DNA of 64,000 nt from Mercenaria mercenaria (Eukaryota; Mollusca; Bivalvia; Venerida; Veneridae). Positions 44,664-56,398 of the stretch are shown here, in pieces. Numbering within the stretch: the stretch's first letter is position 1; every line of letters begins with the position of its first letter. The stretch lies in assembly GCF_021730395.1 (NCBI RefSeq), contig NC_069377.1:43788501-43852500 (forward strand). The letters run 5' to 3'. The position numbers and the translations under genes were made by a program. The notes under the pieces were generated by a model. It was not told the origin of the DNA, searched no databases, and saw only the letters and a list, made by a program, of their open reading frames with translations.

Positions 44664-45755
44664 GTGGATCATGCAGGGTCGTACCAAACCATTTAACAGA
44701 AGCTGAACTTACATCAAAAGTGTATTTATAATTCTTGCATACCAGACGGGGATTTCCGGTATTTTTACCGGTGCTGGAAAAATCCACGGGAGTGTAAGAT
44801 GACTACTGTGCTGTAAATGACGTATTACGAACTACATATAGGTAGAAGATTTATGTAGTAATCTATATTTTATTTAAAAAACGGAATAAAAATTCAGTAC
44901 CTTGACAATTCCTCCATATGGGAAAATTAGACCCATCGATTTTTCACACGAGTGAAAATATTTTATATAGCGCAAAGAAGGAGCCCTTTACTTTATTTAA
45001 ATTCATGGAAAAAGTATTATAGGTATTTTAGCTTTGCAAACGATGTGATAATATTCAATGCATTGTCTTTCTTACGAATATTTTATTTTAAAAATGAATT
45101 TTAAAGAAAATGGTCTTTTTTGCGTATACTTTATGTCTGTCTATCTAAAATATGGATAATTTGCTGACATTTCTTCTGTTTAACAAAGAATAAATAGATT
45201 CTTATGTGTGCTTAAAGACCTTTGCAAACGACTTAGTAATCTATATTCATTGAGCTATTGTTTCATACTAATTTCAGTTTTCTAGGTGAAGAAAAAAATG
45301 GTCTTTTTTAAGCATTTTGCAGATGAGTATAGGTTTTTTTTTCCTTATCGGAAAGACTCGAACATTCCCGTATGTTTCCGTCAATTCTTACGGAATTTAA
45401 GCTCCTTAACGGTAAAGACTGATATCTTCTCACCCGCTAAACAGCACACATGTACGGATTTATAAATTAGTGGACGCTCCACAATATGATTTGTTTACAG
45501 CCAATAGTCAATTTTAAACAGCTTAAGGATCGAAGTTCAAAATTTAAAACAGAAACGTTGAAATTTAAGGCGGCATATTTTGGGCAAGTTAGAAGTAGAA
45601 AATAAAAATTCAAATTTTGAAAGGATGATGTTGAATTTCGCTTACTTTGAATTTCGCACAGACTCGGAAATCGAAATCAAAATAAAAAGAATTCGTCGAA
45701 TTTCGAGGCAGAATTGAAATTAGATCCAGCAGGATGACCGAAATTCAAATATTTT
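44664..45755. other. unassigned AT-rich sequence
   Basis: From 45530 it becomes rich in GAAATTCGA-like words that recur right of the LINE (49680-49990). No exon. Confidence 0.35.
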
Positions 45756-45900
45756 GAGGGGAGCGGTCGTCCAGTGAATAATGTGTCGGCCGCTCAACCC
45801 AGGGGTCGTGGGTTCGAGCATCCGTGAAAGGGGTCACGACCAGGACTTCTCATATGATTATATGACACCAGTACTGAGTTTTCCCGGAAGCTGGCTGTTT
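45756..45900 (+). mobile_element. tRNA-derived SINE of a second family (S3)
   Basis: GAGCGGTCGTCCAGTGAATA and GGTCGTGGGTTCGAGCATC give a box A-like and a strong box B. The body has GGGGTCACGACCAGGAC and CATATGA, then GACACCAGTACTGAG. There is no intact 3' tail. Confidence 0.65.
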
Positions 45901-46014
45901 AAAAGATAGTTTCATATTCAATACCAATTTTAAATTCGATTGCTTTGAAAATACGAGCATGCTTGAAATATAATACCGAGAATAATCTATTTAGATTTTT
46001 AACAAGGAGCTGTG

Positions 46015-46312
46015 TTCAATAAACGCTTGCTGCCCCTCCGCCCCTCCCCCCACCCGTGGCATTCTTGTCGATACAATGCAACCTAAGTCCAAAACGAGGT
46101 CAAGTTCAAGGTCAAGGTCAAACTGAGGTCAGGTGATGTCTGAAGATGAGGAATGGTCACAGGTTACATCAGCATTAGTATCAAGTCATTCTAGTAAGGG
46201 GTATTGATGCTAGACGAAACGGTCCCATTTAGTTAACCTCGTACGGATGGACGGACGGACGGACGAAAATCACTATATGCCTCCCGCATCAGTAGATGCC
46301 GGGGGCATAAAA
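46015..46312 (-). mobile_element. short HINE/Helitron-like element N
   Basis: On the - strand it starts TTTTTATGCCCCCGGCATC with the inverse GATGCGGGAGGCATA, then (CCGT)-rich sequence, then a unit with TTGACCTTGACCTTGAAC. The layout is like element L. The 3' end near 46020 is C-rich and unclear. Confidence 0.55.
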
Positions 46313-46339
46313 ACTTGAATTTCGATATTTTCGATCTTG

Positions 46340-49300
46340 CACGATTTTTAGTTTTTTTAGTTTAATCATATTTTATTGTAATCATCACACAAGACATTAT
46401 GGTAATGTACATCAAGACACTATTATACAGATACATATGTAAATATATATATACAATAGCAAACTATCATTATACAAGACATATATATTACTACTGTACA
46501 TTAGGAAGTATTCAGTAACTTTGCGAATGTGCGATAATACAAAAGGGTTGGACCACAAGTTTTACCAACATTAGAAATCGGTCCGTCCCTGGCTGTCAAT
46601 TTAATGTTAGATTAAACTAAATGGCGGATTTTTGTTTGGTCTGGAATGGAAAAAATATATATGCTTAACAAAATATAATTTTAAGTTATAAACTTACTTA
46701 TATAGAAGAAGAGTTAAGACAGTAAATTTAATAGAAGAAAAGCAGGGAAAAAACAATCGAAAGAAAAAAAAAACAACAACAATAAAACTAACACAGACAA
46801 GCGTAAAATCAATCAGTGCACCTCATCGCATCCGCTGCAGAATACCCACATCCAGCCCAGCCCAGAGCCTTCTAAACAGATATATAGTCAAAAGATCAGG
46901 AGGCAGTGCTAGCGAAACGACGTGTATTTTTTATATAAGTTTGTACTTCTAAAAACAAAGATTTGTTCTCCTCAATAGTAAGGGAATCAATTCCGTGAAG
47001 TAATTTGTGAGTACTAAGAGGATGAAATCTTCGAGTATTGATAAATAACAATCGACGAGCATCGGCATAATGGCTACATTTAAAAAAGAAATGTTCCGCA
47101 TCTTCAATACCATGTCCACAAGAGCAATCGGGATAGTCTCGTAAATGGTTATAAAATAAATCATTGTTTAAGTTGCTGCATCGGTTTCTAATACGAGTTT
47201 GAACTACATTATAGAATCGTTCTCCTATTAGATAAAAAGACGGAACAATTGGAGATTTAAATTTACTCTTCAATTTGCTCTTAAAAGATGTAAGTGTGTT
47301 AGCATTGCGTGTCGGGAGGTCAAGGTTATTCCATAGTTTTACTGAATCGGGTATAACTGATTTTGAGTAAATTTCGAGACGTCTAGGCAATGTTACAAAA
47401 TTAGTGTTGTTTCTAAGTTCATAGTTGTTAGAATTGTGAACTGTTGGTGGAAAAATGTCTATAAGGTAATCTGGAAGCAGTCCGTTATTTCCTTTATAAG
47501 CTAATATTAATTTCTGCATAATTCTACGGTCTGCAAGAGAAACCCAGCCAACTTCAGTTAATAAATTTTGAATGGAAACGGAACGAGTCAAACCAGTAAC
47601 AATGCGAGCTGCTTCATATTGAAGTTTTTCTATAGTGTCCTTTTCATATTGAGTACAGCTACCCCATACAACTGAAGCATACTCGAGTAGAGGTCTTAGA
47701 TACGATAAATAAATGTTGTTAAGAGTAGACCTTTTAACTTTGAATTTTAACATTCTCATCGAGCCGAGTACTTTTGAAGCTGAGGAAGTGATATTGTTTA
47801 TATGGGTGTGCCAAGAGCCATCATGACTTATTGTAAGACCTAGATGTTTGTGATCGTCAACGAAGTTTAGAGGGGTATTATCAAAGGTTAACGAAGGTTG
47901 AGCTATATCTCTAAAGGAGAAAAACATGACTTCAGTTTTAGAAGGATTGAATTTTACAAGCCATTGATTTGCCCAACTGGAAATTTTTTCTAGATCTGAA
48001 TTTAAAACAGTTTCTATATAAACGGAGTCTGGTGAAGATATAGCAAGTGAGCTATCATCAGCGAATAGTCTAGCGGTACTTATAACAGAATCAGCAATAT
48101 CATTTACGTATACAAGAAATAAAAGAGGGCCCAAGACCGATCCTTGAGGTACGCCTGCAGTTAATAACCTATTATTTGAAAACGATTGCCCTACAAATAC
48201 TTTTTGCGATCTATTTTCCAGGTAATCTGTTATCCAATTGACCAAGTTTCCTGAAATACCATACTGCTTCAGTTTAAATATAAGGCCTTTATGCCAAACT
48301 CGGTCGAAAGCTTTCGATATATCGCAGAAAACCATACAGGTTGCTTTCTTCTCGTCTAAAGATGTACAGATCTGGTTATATATATCTACAAGTTGGTATA
48401 CAGTGGAGTGACCAGGAAGAAATCCTGACTGATTTTTATATATAAGATTATTGGTGTTTAGATGATTGTACAAATACTTAAAAATCACTCGTTCCATTAC
48501 TTTACCTACGCAACTGATCAAAGAAATTGGTCTATAGTTAGATGGTAAAGATTTTTCTCCTTTCTTATTAAGCGGCATTACATTAGCAATTTTCCATGAA
48601 GACGGGTATTTATTTACGATGAGAGATCTATTGAATAAAGTACAAAGTGGCTTAGCTATGGTTTTCGAACATCCCTTTAACATTTTATGACTAATACCAT
48701 CAGGCCCACGGGCTTTGTTGACAACTAAGTTATCTAAAACGTCAATTACGTCTTGCTCAGAAATAGTGAAGTGGGAAAGAGTTGTATTAGACTTTGCAAC
48801 AAACTCAGGTAGAACAGAATTGGAATCGTCGAGAGTTGATACTGATACGAAGTAATCGTTTAAAAATGTAGCTTTATCTACGTCAGAAATAGCTGTGTCA
48901 TGATTTTCGTTTTCAAGGGGCGGAATTTCTTCTTCGGCTTTAGAATTTTCTTTGACTAGCATTTTTACTGTTTTCCAGTACTGTTTAGGATTTGTAGAAC
49001 TTAAATCATTCATGGAAAATTCAAGAGTATTATAAAATTGTTCGCGTAGGTGTTTTTTCATATTATTGACACGATTTCTTATTTTCTTGTAACATTGCCA
49101 ATCTGATGGTTTCCCAGACTGGATAGCAATTCGCTTTAAACGATCACGTTTCCTAGATGTAGTACGAATAAATGAATTATACCAAGGTCTGTCATTGGGG
49201 CGGATTTGTATAATTTTAGTAGGATTGCATGTTTTAGCTAGATCTAAAAATGTTTTTTCAAAAAAAGATGTGTCTACGTCTAGAGAGTCTGAGTTAAGAG

Positions 49301-49670
49301 CTGACCAATCAGTGGTGTTTATCGAGTTATTTAACTTTTCAAAATCGGCATGGTGGTAGTTCCACTCTCGGCGGGTGTAACATGTCCTGGTCTGAAAACT
49401 GCTTTTTACATAAACATAAGTAGCAAAGTGATCGCTTATATTTGACGGCGTTTCAAAAACTCCAGAATCCAGCGGTATTACAGTATTTGTTAATGCAATT
49501 ACATCAATTAAGGTGCTTGTACTGTGTGTTATTCGAGTTGGTGTATTGATTACATTTGTCATATTATTAAGAATAAGTATGTCTCTAAATTTACGATTTG
49601 TTACATTTAACTGATCTTCGTTTATATCGCCAACTAAAATAATATTATCTGATATTTTTAATCTTTGAAT
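46340..49670 (-). mobile_element. 5'-truncated LINE (non-LTR retrotransposon), Jockey/CR1-like
   Basis: The coding part is given separately. The - strand 3' UTR runs from 46895 down to about 46340, with an AATAAA-like signal near 46371 and an A-rich end (AAACTAAAAAAACTAAAAA). At the 5' side the open frame continues beyond the first ATG to about 49670 and reads LVGDIN, an endonuclease-domain motif, before it meets unrelated sequence. Most of the endonuclease and any ORF1 are therefore missing. ATCTTG occurs on both sides and may be part of a target duplication. Confidence 0.8.
46896..49562 (-). CDS. LINE reverse transcriptase ORF (888 aa, lacks most of the endonuclease)
   Basis: An uninterrupted frame of 888 codons. 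Residues 1-50 are the end of an APE-type endonuclease (TPTRITHSTSTLIDVI, SNISDHFATY). The reverse transcriptase spans about 260-560, with KARGPDGISHKML (288), SNYRPISLIS (341), FCDISKAFDRVWH (412), the TAGVPQGSVLGPLLF region (468) and the catalytic FADD box (500). The C-terminal region has a Cys-His motif CSCG...EDAEHFFFKC at about 813, common in Jockey/CR1-group elements. The RT has no stop, so the insertion is young. The first Met is not the true start, since the frame stays open upstream to the truncation. The clade is not resolved by eye. Confidence 0.92.
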   Translation of the reverse strand: MTNVINTPTRITHSTSTLIDVIALTNTVIPLDSGVFETPSNISDHFATYVYVKSSFQTRTCYTRREWNYHHADFEKLNNSINTTDWSALNSDSLDVDTSFFEKTFLDLAKTCNPTKIIQIRPNDRPWYNSFIRTTSRKRDRLKRIAIQSGKPSDWQCYKKIRNRVNNMKKHLREQFYNTLEFSMNDLSSTNPKQYWKTVKMLVKENSKAEEEIPPLENENHDTAISDVDKATFLNDYFVSVSTLDDSNSVLPEFVAKSNTTLSHFTISEQDVIDVLDNLVVNKARGPDGISHKMLKGCSKTIAKPLCTLFNRSLIVNKYPSSWKIANVMPLNKKGEKSLPSNYRPISLISCVGKVMERVIFKYLYNHLNTNNLIYKNQSGFLPGHSTVYQLVDIYNQICTSLDEKKATCMVFCDISKAFDRVWHKGLIFKLKQYGISGNLVNWITDYLENRSQKVFVGQSFSNNRLLTAGVPQGSVLGPLLFLVYVNDIADSVISTARLFADDSSLAISSPDSVYIETVLNSDLEKISSWANQWLVKFNPSKTEVMFFSFRDIAQPSLTFDNTPLNFVDDHKHLGLTISHDGSWHTHINNITSSASKVLGSMRMLKFKVKRSTLNNIYLSYLRPLLEYASVVWGSCTQYEKDTIEKLQYEAARIVTGLTRSVSIQNLLTEVGWVSLADRRIMQKLILAYKGNNGLLPDYLIDIFPPTVHNSNNYELRNNTNFVTLPRRLEIYSKSVIPDSVKLWNNLDLPTRNANTLTSFKSKLKSKFKSPIVPSFYLIGERFYNVVQTRIRNRCSNLNNDLFYNHLRDYPDCSCGHGIEDAEHFFFKCSHYADARRLLFINTRRFHPLSTHKLLHGIDSLTIEENKSLFLEVQTYIKNTRRFASTAS

Positions 49671-49679
49671 CTTGAGCAG

Positions 49680-50686
49680 ATCGCAGTTTCAGTATTATAC
49701 TGAAATTCAGCTTTTCAAAATTTGAAGTACGATTTTCGAGATGGCTCAACACTAATTGCTTGCTCGATATTTGACTTTTTCATTTCAATATCAATCTTGG
49801 AACAGGCTGTTCATTCAATACGAGATCGAAATTTGGCTTTTGGAATATTATAAATTTCGATCATTGAGCTGGCCCGAAATTAAAAGCTATTTTGCAATTT
49901 GACGTTTTTCGATCTTCAGGTGTAGCTTAGGATCAAAATTCGATAAGTTATCAAGTTGAATTTCGATCTTCGAGCTGGCATAAGATTCTAAGCTAGTTGG
50001 ACACCGCTCACGACATAATAATAAATGTGCAGTTATTTGATTACATAAAAAACTAGCGAACAGTCTCGACAGCCGATTTACCTGGCCAAACGTATTATCG
50101 GCTTTTGTGGTGATTTTCACGATGGGTCTAATTTTCAAGGCCCGTGTGCAGGATTTGTTTGCTGGGGGGGCCCAACCTGGGGTGGGTTCGGGAGGGGATA
50201 CCCCTCCCGACTGCGAATTTTTTTTAATATGGCACATGAAAAGATGCATTTTCCTGCTACCTGAAACACCTTTAAGGATGCATGAATGTATTATATATTT
50301 AAGGAAAAGTCTACTTTTTAATTATTTCATCAAGCCTTTTCAATGTATGTATGATTGTACAGTCACAGTGTATGGACTTATTTTTCTGTATGATACCCAG
50401 TTGAAAAAAATATTGAAGTTTTAAGATGATTATTAAGTAGACTAGCTCCTAGACTATGATAATTTTTTCACATTTTTATGATTTCATGTAGTGAACTGAG
50501 CCAGTCTATATACTATGTCCAATATTACAATTTTAACATCTCTAGAATAGACTGGCCTTTGTCTCTATGAACATAAAAAAGAAAAAAAATCATAGAAATA
50601 TCGTAATTATCAGTCTAGTGGCTAGTCTAATTATTAAGGGTATCCTATTTGCAAAATGGCCGAATGTTTTTATACTTCTTTGACTA
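49680..50686. other. unassigned sequence right of the LINE
   Basis: 49690-49990 contains degenerate GAAATTTCGAT / TTCGATCTT words like those left of the LINE, so the LINE appears to have entered this low-complexity block. No exon is recognised. Confidence 0.4.
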
Positions 50687-51962
50687 CAAACTGTAACATC
50701 ACAGCACATATTAAATGATATTTTTATGTATAAAACCCCTCATAAGTAACGAGTTTTAGATGCGTTTTGTAAGATTTACTGAGAAACTACTTTTAAAACT
50801 ACGAGAGTTTTTAAGTAAGGTTATTGGACCCAAAAGAGTAAAATTGATACAGTAGTTTCAAATTCATAATTGTTGTAAAATAAAAAGATAGGATAAATAT
50901 CTATCAATTTAATAAATTTGGGGAATGTGCCTTAATGTAAAAACAAAATACAACCATCATGTTTCAATTTTCAGATTCATTTTAAGATTTACTTAACAAA
51001 ACCAACAATGTTCTGATCATTTTATAACACTTCCAAAGAGTAAAAAACATAATTATAATAGTTTCTCCACTACCCAATCAAGTACCGATCAAGCGATCAA
51101 TGAAGCATGCACAGATAAACTTTTACCTGTGACATGCCTGGGGCCAATTTCCACTACTGGACACGGTTTTATGGCTCTTTAGCCTGTGTATTGCTGTCAA
51201 ATCAAGCCAGTTGTGCTGGTGTATAAATTTGTTAATTGAGGGGCCCATAGTAATAAAAATCGTAACTAGCCAGCCAGCTGGGGGGGGGGGGGGGGCCCCA
51301 TGGCCCCCCACCTGGACACGTGCCTGCAAACTATAACATCACAGCACATATTAAAGGATATTTTTATGTATAAAACCCCCATAAGTAACGAGTTTTAGAT
51401 GCGTTTTGTGAGATTTACTGAGAAACTACTTTTAAAACTATGGGAGTTTTTAAGTAAGGTTATTGGACCCAAAAGAGTAAAATTGATAGAGTAGTTTCAA
51501 ATTCATAATTGTTGTAAAATAAAAAGATAGGATAAATATCTATCAATTTAATAAATTTGGGGAATGTGCCTTAATGTAGAAACAAAATACAACCATCATA
51601 ATGTTTCAATTTTCAGATTCATTTTAAGATTTACTTAACAAAACCAACAATGTTCTGATCATTTTATAACACTTCCAAAGAGTAAAAAACATAATAATTT
51701 CTCCACTACCCAATCAAGTACCGATCAATGAAGCATGCACAGATAAAATTTTACCTGTGACATGCCTGGGGCTAATTTCCACTACCGGACACGGTTTTAT
51801 GGCTCTTTAGCCTGTGTATTGCTGTCACATCAAGCCAGTTGCGCTGGTGTATAAATTTGTTAATTGAGGGGCCCATAGTAATAAAAATCGTAACTAGGCA
51901 GCCAGCTGGGGGGGGGGGGGGGGGCCCGGGCCCCCTGGCCCCCCCACCTGGACACGTGCCTG
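50687..51962. repeat. two-copy tandem duplication, 640-bp period
   Basis: CTGTAACATCACAGCACAT at 50691 recurs at 51331, and TGGACACGTGCCTG closes each unit (51312 and 51949). The two copies are nearly identical apart from small indels (for example AATTATAATAGTTTC against AATAATTTC) and G-run length. Each unit ends in a G15-18 tract next to CCAGCTGG. It is noncoding. Confidence 0.9.
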
Positions 51963-52122
51963 TTTTCCCATATGTTTATTCCTGATAGTATATTTCTCGA
52001 TTCAAAAAACGTTATTTTATCAAAAATTCATAACGTTACGCTGCAACTGATTAAACATAACCGGAACTAAATATTGTTATTTCTCTTCGAAACGTCATGA
52101 CGTCTTTCCTGTTTACGGACAT

Positions 52123-52363
52123 TGGTTTCCCGCGCTTTGTTTAAATACGCTGCTGTGAGAAATAGTTCTAAAAAGAAAGCCGTTCGATTGATTTTATTAT
52201 TATTGTTATTTCTTGAATATGGTATGCAAGAAAAAGATTCTATCTCTGGTTGTAGGTGCAGATGAGAATATTCGGCTCTCGGGTAAATGTTTAGGCGGTA
52301 ACGAGGCCGAGGCCGGAAATTCCCATCTGCACCTACAGCCAGTGAAAGAATCTTATACGATTG
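52123..52363. mobile_element. foldback repeat G, copy 2
   Basis: TTTCCCGCGCTTTGTTTAAA and TACGCTGCTGT, then a stem between GTAGGTGCAGATGAGAATAT and GAAATTCCCATCTGCACCTA. The centre is shorter than in copy 1 (20832). Confidence 0.75.
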
Positions 52364-53227
52364 GTTTGTTCAATTGAAATATTAATAAATATGCAAAACC
52401 GCAATAATTATTTGAGAAATTTAAAAAATGCATTTGTTTTCGTCTAAAAGTTTATAATCCTTGATCAGGGTTGGTAACGTTGAAACTTGGTGAAAAATTA
52501 TTCTCGGTTAAAAGTCGCAAGTTCTGAACTTTAGTCTCATCTGACTGTCAGTCTCAGTATTATCGACATATAGGCCTCTTATTTTAAAGTCTTAGTAAGG
52601 TAATGTCACACGTCTGTTACAACTGTAGTATATGGCCCTGGATGTCCAAGAATAAAATCTGGGTCATATAAACGGAAGCGTACAACACGACTGTGATGAA
52701 ATATTACTAAAGCTGTTTTCAATGAAATAATTCCCTGAAATAATGTCACAAAACCAGCTTGTGCACGACCCTTAATAATCATAAACAATATTACCCCCCC
52801 CCCCCCCCCCCGCCCCAACAAAAAAAAAACAAAACAAGCATACCGACGTATACATTGTTTTTTTTTTTTTGGCAATATCTTATGAAATAGGTAAATTTTG
52901 TTTACGCAAGAATGTAACATTTTCCCAATAGACTCCCATCTGTGAGAAAACTTGCTTGATATGTGTCTAATTGGTTTCGAATCAGTCTTACAAAATCATA
53001 GGCCTACTCTATCGTACTTTCTTCATGCTTTGGAAAATCGTAGTAAAAATATTTTTTCCAAAGCTTCAAAATATTGCAAAACTTTTCAATATGTAGATCT
53101 AGGTCTCTAAGGAACTTCTTGCTAGACAAGTTTATATAACATTTATCCACTTACATGACCTATCACTAGTATAGATCTATGTGGTCCAACTCGATGTATT
53201 ATAAACAAATTCATGTGCGGTTCCAGC
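52364..53227. other. unassigned sequence with a C-rich tract
   Basis: A C18 run lies at 52793-52810 followed by A- and T-runs. No gene recognised. Confidence 0.35.
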
Positions 53228-53505
53228 CAATATTCTCAAGGGGGTAGGGGCGGGGGTCCGACCGAACCGTTACTACGACAAACCTGTGTGTTTATGCTTC
53301 ATTTTCTGCATTCTGGGCATTTTAGGGGCATTTAAGAACACCTTTTCCACTGCAATTTTATATACAACATACCCCTTATTTTCACATTCTTATGAGCTCA
53401 CCTGTTAAATCTAGAAAAATAATAAAATTAAGTTTTTTGCTAAAGGTAAAATTCTTCGTTTCTTTGAGATAATTAACATAAGTATGAATTACGTCGGGGT
53501 CGTAT
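53228..53505 (-). repeat. dispersed repeat H, copy 2
   Basis: Reverse complement of 21295-21630. It runs from CCGACCGAACCGTTACTACG through CATTTAAGAACACCTTTTCC to ATGAATTACGTC. Confidence 0.65.
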
Positions 53506-54633
53506 ATTGCTGCAGCCACATACACTTTGAATGCGGTCGGCTAATGTTGCCTTTTCGAAAAATCGGACCCCCGGACCCCCTCTGGATCCGCGCATGAATT
53601 TCTGCAGAAAATGTTTCTTTGGCTTTTTAAAGATGATACTGCAGTCAGATAATGAAATGAAACGATTGAATTTATTAAAAAGAAACGATTTACACCTGCC
53701 TACAAAAATGATAATTATCACGCATTTTATGTTTGCATGCACCGAAATATCCGGGCACTGCGTTCAAACATGGCGGATAAATTGCCGATTTTGCCAAATT
53801 GGTGGAAATCTTGCCGATAGATTGTAAATATGAGCATAATTCTTTGCATCGTCAAGCCAGATCATTGCTAGGTACAGTCTAATAACTGTAAAGTAACGTC
53901 ATTATGTATCTTATCTATGGAAGACCACCCACTCGTATTTATTTCAGAGAAAGTGCGCAAGAAAGCACGTTACTGAAAATTTGGCAGTGGTTAGGGGTCC
54001 AGTAATCGAAGAAAAAATAGAGCTATTGCACTCGCGTCGGCGTAGCCGTTGGTTAAAGTTTTTGATAAAGTCAAATATCTCTGTTATTATCGAAGCCATT
54101 GACTTGAAACTTTAAAATAGTTATTTAATATGAACTTAGCCTTAGGTGCTACCTAGAAGGCAGAGCTCCCTTGAAAAATCACCAGTGCCCCTTGAAAATT
54201 AAAGGAGTGCTGCTGGAATGACCTGGAATTATGGATCCGTTTTAGGAAGTTTATGTTCTTTAAGATCTATTAACATTTTCATGAATTAATCAGTGATTCA
54301 TTTTGAAATCTGAAGATACGAGTCCATGGGACTCACATATTTTGAAACAATGAGTCCCATCTAGTGAGTAATGAGTCAAAAAGGGACTCAGTTTAAAAAT
54401 TATATATCATGAAACAGCAAGTCCCAAATTTGAATTGTTTGCTTTTTCACAACCTGTACATTGTATATTGGTTGACTGATTAATTGATTTAATATGTTTT
54501 ACATCCTATATATCTGCACCAGAACTGAACTAAACAGGATGAGGAGAAAAAAAATTTTAAAAGTTGTATTTTGAAAGTTTCTGTTCTTTGCAGCTTTGTT
54601 CATACCGTTCATTTTTATGTTGTCAGTACAGAT
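53506..54633. other. unassigned sequence with a B-like fragment
   Basis: At about 54005-54175, TCGAAGAAAAAATAGAGCTA and CGTCGGCGTAGCCGTTGG, then GGTTAAAG, resemble the family B 5' end. No 3' end is found. The rest is unassigned. Confidence 0.4.
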
Positions 54634-55444
54634 CAGGGTTTTCCCTCGGGTTTTTTATTTGGGAGTCCATGGACTCCCATGGCTGCTAATTTAAGGGTCC
54701 CTAATAATTTTTGGGGGTCCACAAAGTATTGATCTTGAAAATGGACATTATTACTATAAAAATTTACCCTAAAACCGAATGAACTTAATTGTATCTTTTT
54801 AATTTAGATAGCAGTTGATTCAATATTTCGGAATGGTATCTTTCAAAATGGCATGAGCTTCTCAATTCAGACTGATTACAAAAGGTGTGATAGTCTTTTT
54901 GTTATGATTAAATAGCCAGTAATTACCGGCAATTAACGTGTCACCTCGTGTCAGTTATGTTGTTCACAGTTTTATCTCGGTTAAAGATAATACTCGATCC
55001 TTAATTAGTATCATAATTTCTGTGATTTATTAATATTTTGTCATCAAAATACTTTAAATTTATATGAAATTAATGTTGTTTAACAAAAAAATAAACCATT
55101 CAATCTTTTACGGAACGTAACGGCAATCTTAGATTTTAGCGGTGACAGTTAGCGGGGAGAGTAGGTTCCCTTTACCAAAATGGCGAACATCGATAACAAA
55201 ACTTGTTTTGAAGTTGGAAAATCGTCTATACCTGTGTATAATGAGCACCCACGATTCCGTGATGGTCCCGGTGGTAAAAAACTGCGCATTTTACATGGGT
55301 ATCTGCGCAAAGGAGGCTTCAGTGCAAAGGAGTTTCTTGACCGATTTTGCGGGTCCAGTGGGATGCAGAGGCACTAAAAAATGCGAGTTCAAAGCAGTAA
55401 AAGCGCGTCAGAGACGCAGAAAACCTGCGTCCGGGAAAACCCTG
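54634..55444. mobile_element. hAT-like nonautonomous DNA transposon
   Basis: CAGGGTTTTCCCTCGG at 54634 is inverted as CCGGGAAAACCCTG ending 55444. The flanking ACAGAT is present immediately outside both ends, consistent with most of an 8-bp hAT target duplication. CAGGG termini are also typical of hAT. The interior holds a 65-codon frame (55180-55377) but no transposase. Confidence 0.65.
55180..55377 (+). CDS. 65-codon frame inside the hAT-like element
   Basis: It has a good start context (CAAAATGGCGAAC) and reads MANIDNKTCFEVGKSSIP to FLDRFCGSSGMQRH. No family is recognised. It may be a first exon left from a longer autonomous element, a captured host exon, or chance. Its position within the TIRs argues against an independent host gene. 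Confidence 0.25.
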   Translation: MANIDNKTCFEVGKSSIPVYNEHPRFRDGPGGKKLRILHGYLRKGGFSAKEFLDRFCGSSGMQRH

Positions 55445-55576
55445 ACAGATTGTTCAGTACATATAATCTTCACTTTCGTCATAGTGTTACCACGAATAAA
55501 GAGTGAGCCATTTAGAAACAAATTTTCTTTTTTTCTTATCTTGATTTTCCGACGTGCTCGCAGCCGCTGCTTCATT

Positions 55577-56366
55577 TTTAACCAGGTTTTCGTTGAAAAC
55601 CTGAGTTATTAGATTGGGGTAGATGTCGGGCGGGCGGGCGGCGGCGGCGGCGACAAACTGGTGTTTCCGGTCAATAACTTTTGTTTCGGTAAAGATATTT
55701 GAATAAAACTTGGTATGTATGTAGCTTATATCAAGACAAAGGCTGGGATTGATTTTGGGGTTTCTGGGGTCAAGGTCAAGGTCACTGTTACTTAAAATAG
55801 AAAAAGGGTTTCCGGTCAATAACTTAACTTAGGAATGAGCTATCATGATGAAACTTGGTGTATAGAAAACTTATATAAAGTTGTAGCTTGGGATTGATTT
55901 TGGGGTTTCTGGGATCAAGGTCAAGGTCATTGTTACTAAAAATAGGGTTAGGGTTAGGATTAGCATATCTTCTACATGCATGGAGTGATTTTGATGAAAG
56001 TTGGCACAATTGTTCACCATCATGAGACGGAGTGTCATGCGCAAGAACCAGGTCCCTAGATCTAAGGTCAAGGTCACACTTAGAGGTCAAAGGATACAAG
56101 AATGAAAACTTTGTCCGGAGCATATCTTCTTCATGCATAGAGGGATTTTGATGTAACTTGGCACAATTATACACCATCATGAGATGAAGTGTCTTGCGCA
56201 GTTCCCTTCTTTAGAATTACTTCCCTTTGCTGTTACTATAAATAGCTTATATTGTAACTTTTTCATTACTAGACGTAGGGAAAAATCGAGACCACTTTTC
56301 TGTAGTACAACATGCATGTTACATCCAATTTTGAGGTGTATTTTGACCAATCTCTACCTGGTAAGG

Positions 56367-56398
<32 letters not shown>

